From assembly GCA_002372545.1 (NCBI GenBank), contig DFHD01000030.1:1-23579 (forward strand): a stretch of DNA of 23,579 nt. Reading direction: 5' to 3'. The position numbers and the translations under genes are program-made. The notes beneath the pieces are model-generated. The model saw only the letters and a list, made by a program, of their open reading frames with translations, was not told the DNA's origin and did not search any database. The DNA comes from Lachnospiraceae bacterium UBA3732. Its GTDB lineage: Bacteria; Bacillota; Clostridia; Lachnospirales; Lachnospiraceae. This document shows, one piece after another, positions 22,346 through 23,579 of this stretch; within the stretch, counting starts at the first letter, position 1, and every line of letters starts with the position of its first letter.

Positions 22346-23579
22346 TTAGTCTGCCTTTCTGAGACGGAAGATGAAATCTTCATCCCCGAGACGGATCTTC
22401 ATGTTGGCCTTCAGCAGGATCTCCTTTCCGGCCTCGATCTTTTCTCCATCAATATATGTACCATTGGTAGAGCCGTTATCTACGATGTAATTTACGCCAT
22501 TCCTCTGCACAATGATGCAGTGAACACGGCTGATCGCAGGGTTATTTTCAATAGCATAATCCGAGTTGACCTTGGACTTGCCGATCTTGAATTCGTTCTT
22601 GTCGATGTAGATTTCCTCGTTCGTCCTTGTTCTGACAAAGTGCGGACGGGGACGATCCGCCTGCTGGGCAGGCTGCGGCGCTGCGCCAAACTGCTGCGCC
22701 TGCGGAACTGCTCCAAATTGCGGTGCCTGCGGTGCGGGCTTCTGTCCCGGCTGACCGAACTGCGGTGCTGCGGGTGCAGGTGCTCCGCCAAACTGGGGCG
22801 CTGCGGGTGCGGGCTTCTGTCCCGGCTGGCCGAACTGCGGTGCTGCAGGTGCAGGCGCTCCGCCGAACTGGGGCGCTGCGGGTGCAGGTTTCTGACCCGG
22901 CTGGCCGAACTGCGGCGCCTGAGGTGCAGGCGCTCCGCCAAACTGGGGAGCCTGCGGTGCAGGCTTCTGTCCCGGCTGACCGAACTGCGGCGCCTGAGGT
23001 GCAGGTGCTCCGCCAAACTGCGGTGCTGCAGGTGCAGGTGCTCCGCCAAACTGGGGCGCTGCGGGTGCAGGTTTCTGACCGGGCTGACCGAACTGCGGTG
23101 CCTGAGGTGCAGGCGCTCCGCCGAACTGGGGCGCTGCGGGTGCAGGTTTCTGACCGGGCTGACCGAACTGCGGTGCCTGAGGTGCAGGCGCTCCGCCAAA
23201 CTGGGGTGCTGCGGGTGCAGGTTTCTGACCCGGCTGACCGAACTGCGGTGCCTGCGGTGCAGGTGCTCCGCCAAACTGCGGTGCCTGCGGTGCGGGAGCG
23301 GCCTTGGGCGCTTCAGGTGTCTTCGGAGCCTCGGGCATCTTCGGTGCTTCCGGCGCTGCCGCCTTCGGCTGCATTCCGATGGGACCGCCAAACTGCGGTG
23401 CCTGAGGTGCAGATGCTCCGCCAAACTGCGGTGCCTGCGGTGCGGGAGCGGCTTTCGGTGCTTCAGGTGCCTTCGGAGCCTCGGGCATCTTTGGTGCTTC
23501 CGGCGCTGCTGCCTTCGGCTGCATTCCGATGGGTCCGCCAAACTGCGGTGCCTGCGGTGCGGGAGCGGCCTTGGGCGCT
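22346..23579 (-). CDS. FHA-domain protein with long Pro/Ala/Gln repeat region (5' end outside the window)
   Basis: At least 411 codons; the frame is still open at the window edge, so the N-terminus is missing. The visible part is about 300 residues of PQFG-, QPGQKP- and GGAPAP-type repeats followed by a C-terminal FHA domain of about 90 residues. The FHA motifs are FKIGKSK (canonical GR replaced by GK), SRVH, and NGSTNGTYIDG, the phospho-threonine-binding face. The repeats lack hydrophobic core residues and are probably an extended, disordered linker in the cytoplasm. The domain is expected to bind phosphorylated partners made by the kinase two genes downstream. The missing part could hold a further domain, or the repeats could reach the start. 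The FHA call is sure; what the repeat region does is unknown. Confidence 0.92.
   Translation of the reverse strand, partial: APKAAPAPQAPQFGGPIGMQPKAAAPEAPKMPEAPKAPEAPKAAPAPQAPQFGGASAPQAPQFGGPIGMQPKAAAPEAPKMPEAPKTPEAPKAAPAPQAPQFGGAPAPQAPQFGQPGQKPAPAAPQFGGAPAPQAPQFGQPGQKPAPAAPQFGGAPAPQAPQFGQPGQKPAPAAPQFGGAPAPAAPQFGGAPAPQAPQFGQPGQKPAPQAPQFGGAPAPQAPQFGQPGQKPAPAAPQFGGAPAPAAPQFGQPGQKPAPAAPQFGGAPAPAAPQFGQPGQKPAPQAPQFGAVPQAQQFGAAPQPAQQADRPRPHFVRTRTNEEIYIDKNEFKIGKSKVNSDYAIENNPAISRVHCIIVQRNGVNYIVDNGSTNGTYIDGEKIEAGKEILLKANMKIRLGDEDFIFRLRKAD
22691..23245. repeat. 75-bp tandem coding repeat in the FHA gene
   Basis: Seven units, each carrying QPGQKP, with a 25-residue period. One unit has an extra 11-residue insert (a repeat of APQFGGAPAPA type). 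Units differ by silent changes and by A/Q swaps. The reading frame is kept throughout, so selection is for protein and not for a DNA structure. Confidence 0.88.
23236..23579. repeat. 150-bp direct coding repeat in the FHA gene
   Basis: A 50-residue unit beginning MQPKAAAPEAPK occurs at 23524 and at 23374 exactly 150 bp apart, with an end fragment of a further copy at the window edge (23525-23579). The copies differ by few substitutions. It is followed by the 75-bp repeat block. Confidence 0.85.

Noticed and set aside
22492..23541. Arg/His-rich minus-strand open frame overlapping the FHA gene in another frame
   Set aside because: A by-product of the Pro/Ala/Gln repeats read out of frame; the FHA frame ends in a clear domain.
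22691..23579. Regular repeats that could suggest a CRISPR array
   Set aside because: The repeats adjoin without unique spacers, have a 75- or 150-bp period and stay in one reading frame, so they are coding repeats.

Overview
The window reads as chromosomal DNA of a moderately GC-rich Firmicute of class Clostridia, probably Lachnospiraceae. This is inferred from the gene families (bifunctional Rel, fused SecDF, DUF6056 and DUF2142 membrane proteins, an AAA-ATPase-like/PD-(D/E)XK family gene), strong AGGAGG-type ribosome binding sites, and a mix of ATG, GTG and TTG starts. Every gene I can support lies on the minus strand, so transcription runs from high to low coordinates. No rRNA, tRNA, CRISPR array or intact insertion sequence was seen.

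Region 23579-12898 is a tightly packed five-gene block. In transcription order it holds an FHA-domain protein with a long Pro/Ala/Gln repeat region (5' end cut off by the window edge), a PP2C-type phosphatase, a transmembrane Hanks-type kinase whose outside part is TPR-like instead of PASTA, a single-pass membrane protein whose cytoplasmic tail carries eight T-x-x-L motifs, and a 1,904-residue membrane-anchored surface protein built of Ig-like repeats. An intrinsic terminator closes the block. Together these look like a phospho-threonine signalling system: a kinase writes, a phosphatase erases, an FHA domain reads, a repeat tail is the likely substrate, and a large ectodomain may be the sensor or effector. 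This is the most interesting part of the window.

Region 12807-9963 holds a HAD phosphatase and a DUF2142-like polytopic membrane protein. Region 9952-7545 is a self-contained secDF unit with an excellent promoter (TTGCAA-17-TATAAT, extended -10) and its own intrinsic terminator.

Region 7464-429 is a housekeeping run: recJ, apt, rel (bifunctional ppGpp synthetase/hydrolase), a glyoxalase II-like metallo-hydrolase whose start overlaps or nearly abuts the rel stop, and a DUF6056 membrane protein. The apt-rel-hydrolase order links purine salvage to the stringent response. A 38-39 bp tandem repeat sits between apt and rel.

Region 428-1 has a striking 54-bp palindrome followed by the first 47 codons of an AAA-ATPase-like gene, a family often found in many copies in gut Clostridia.
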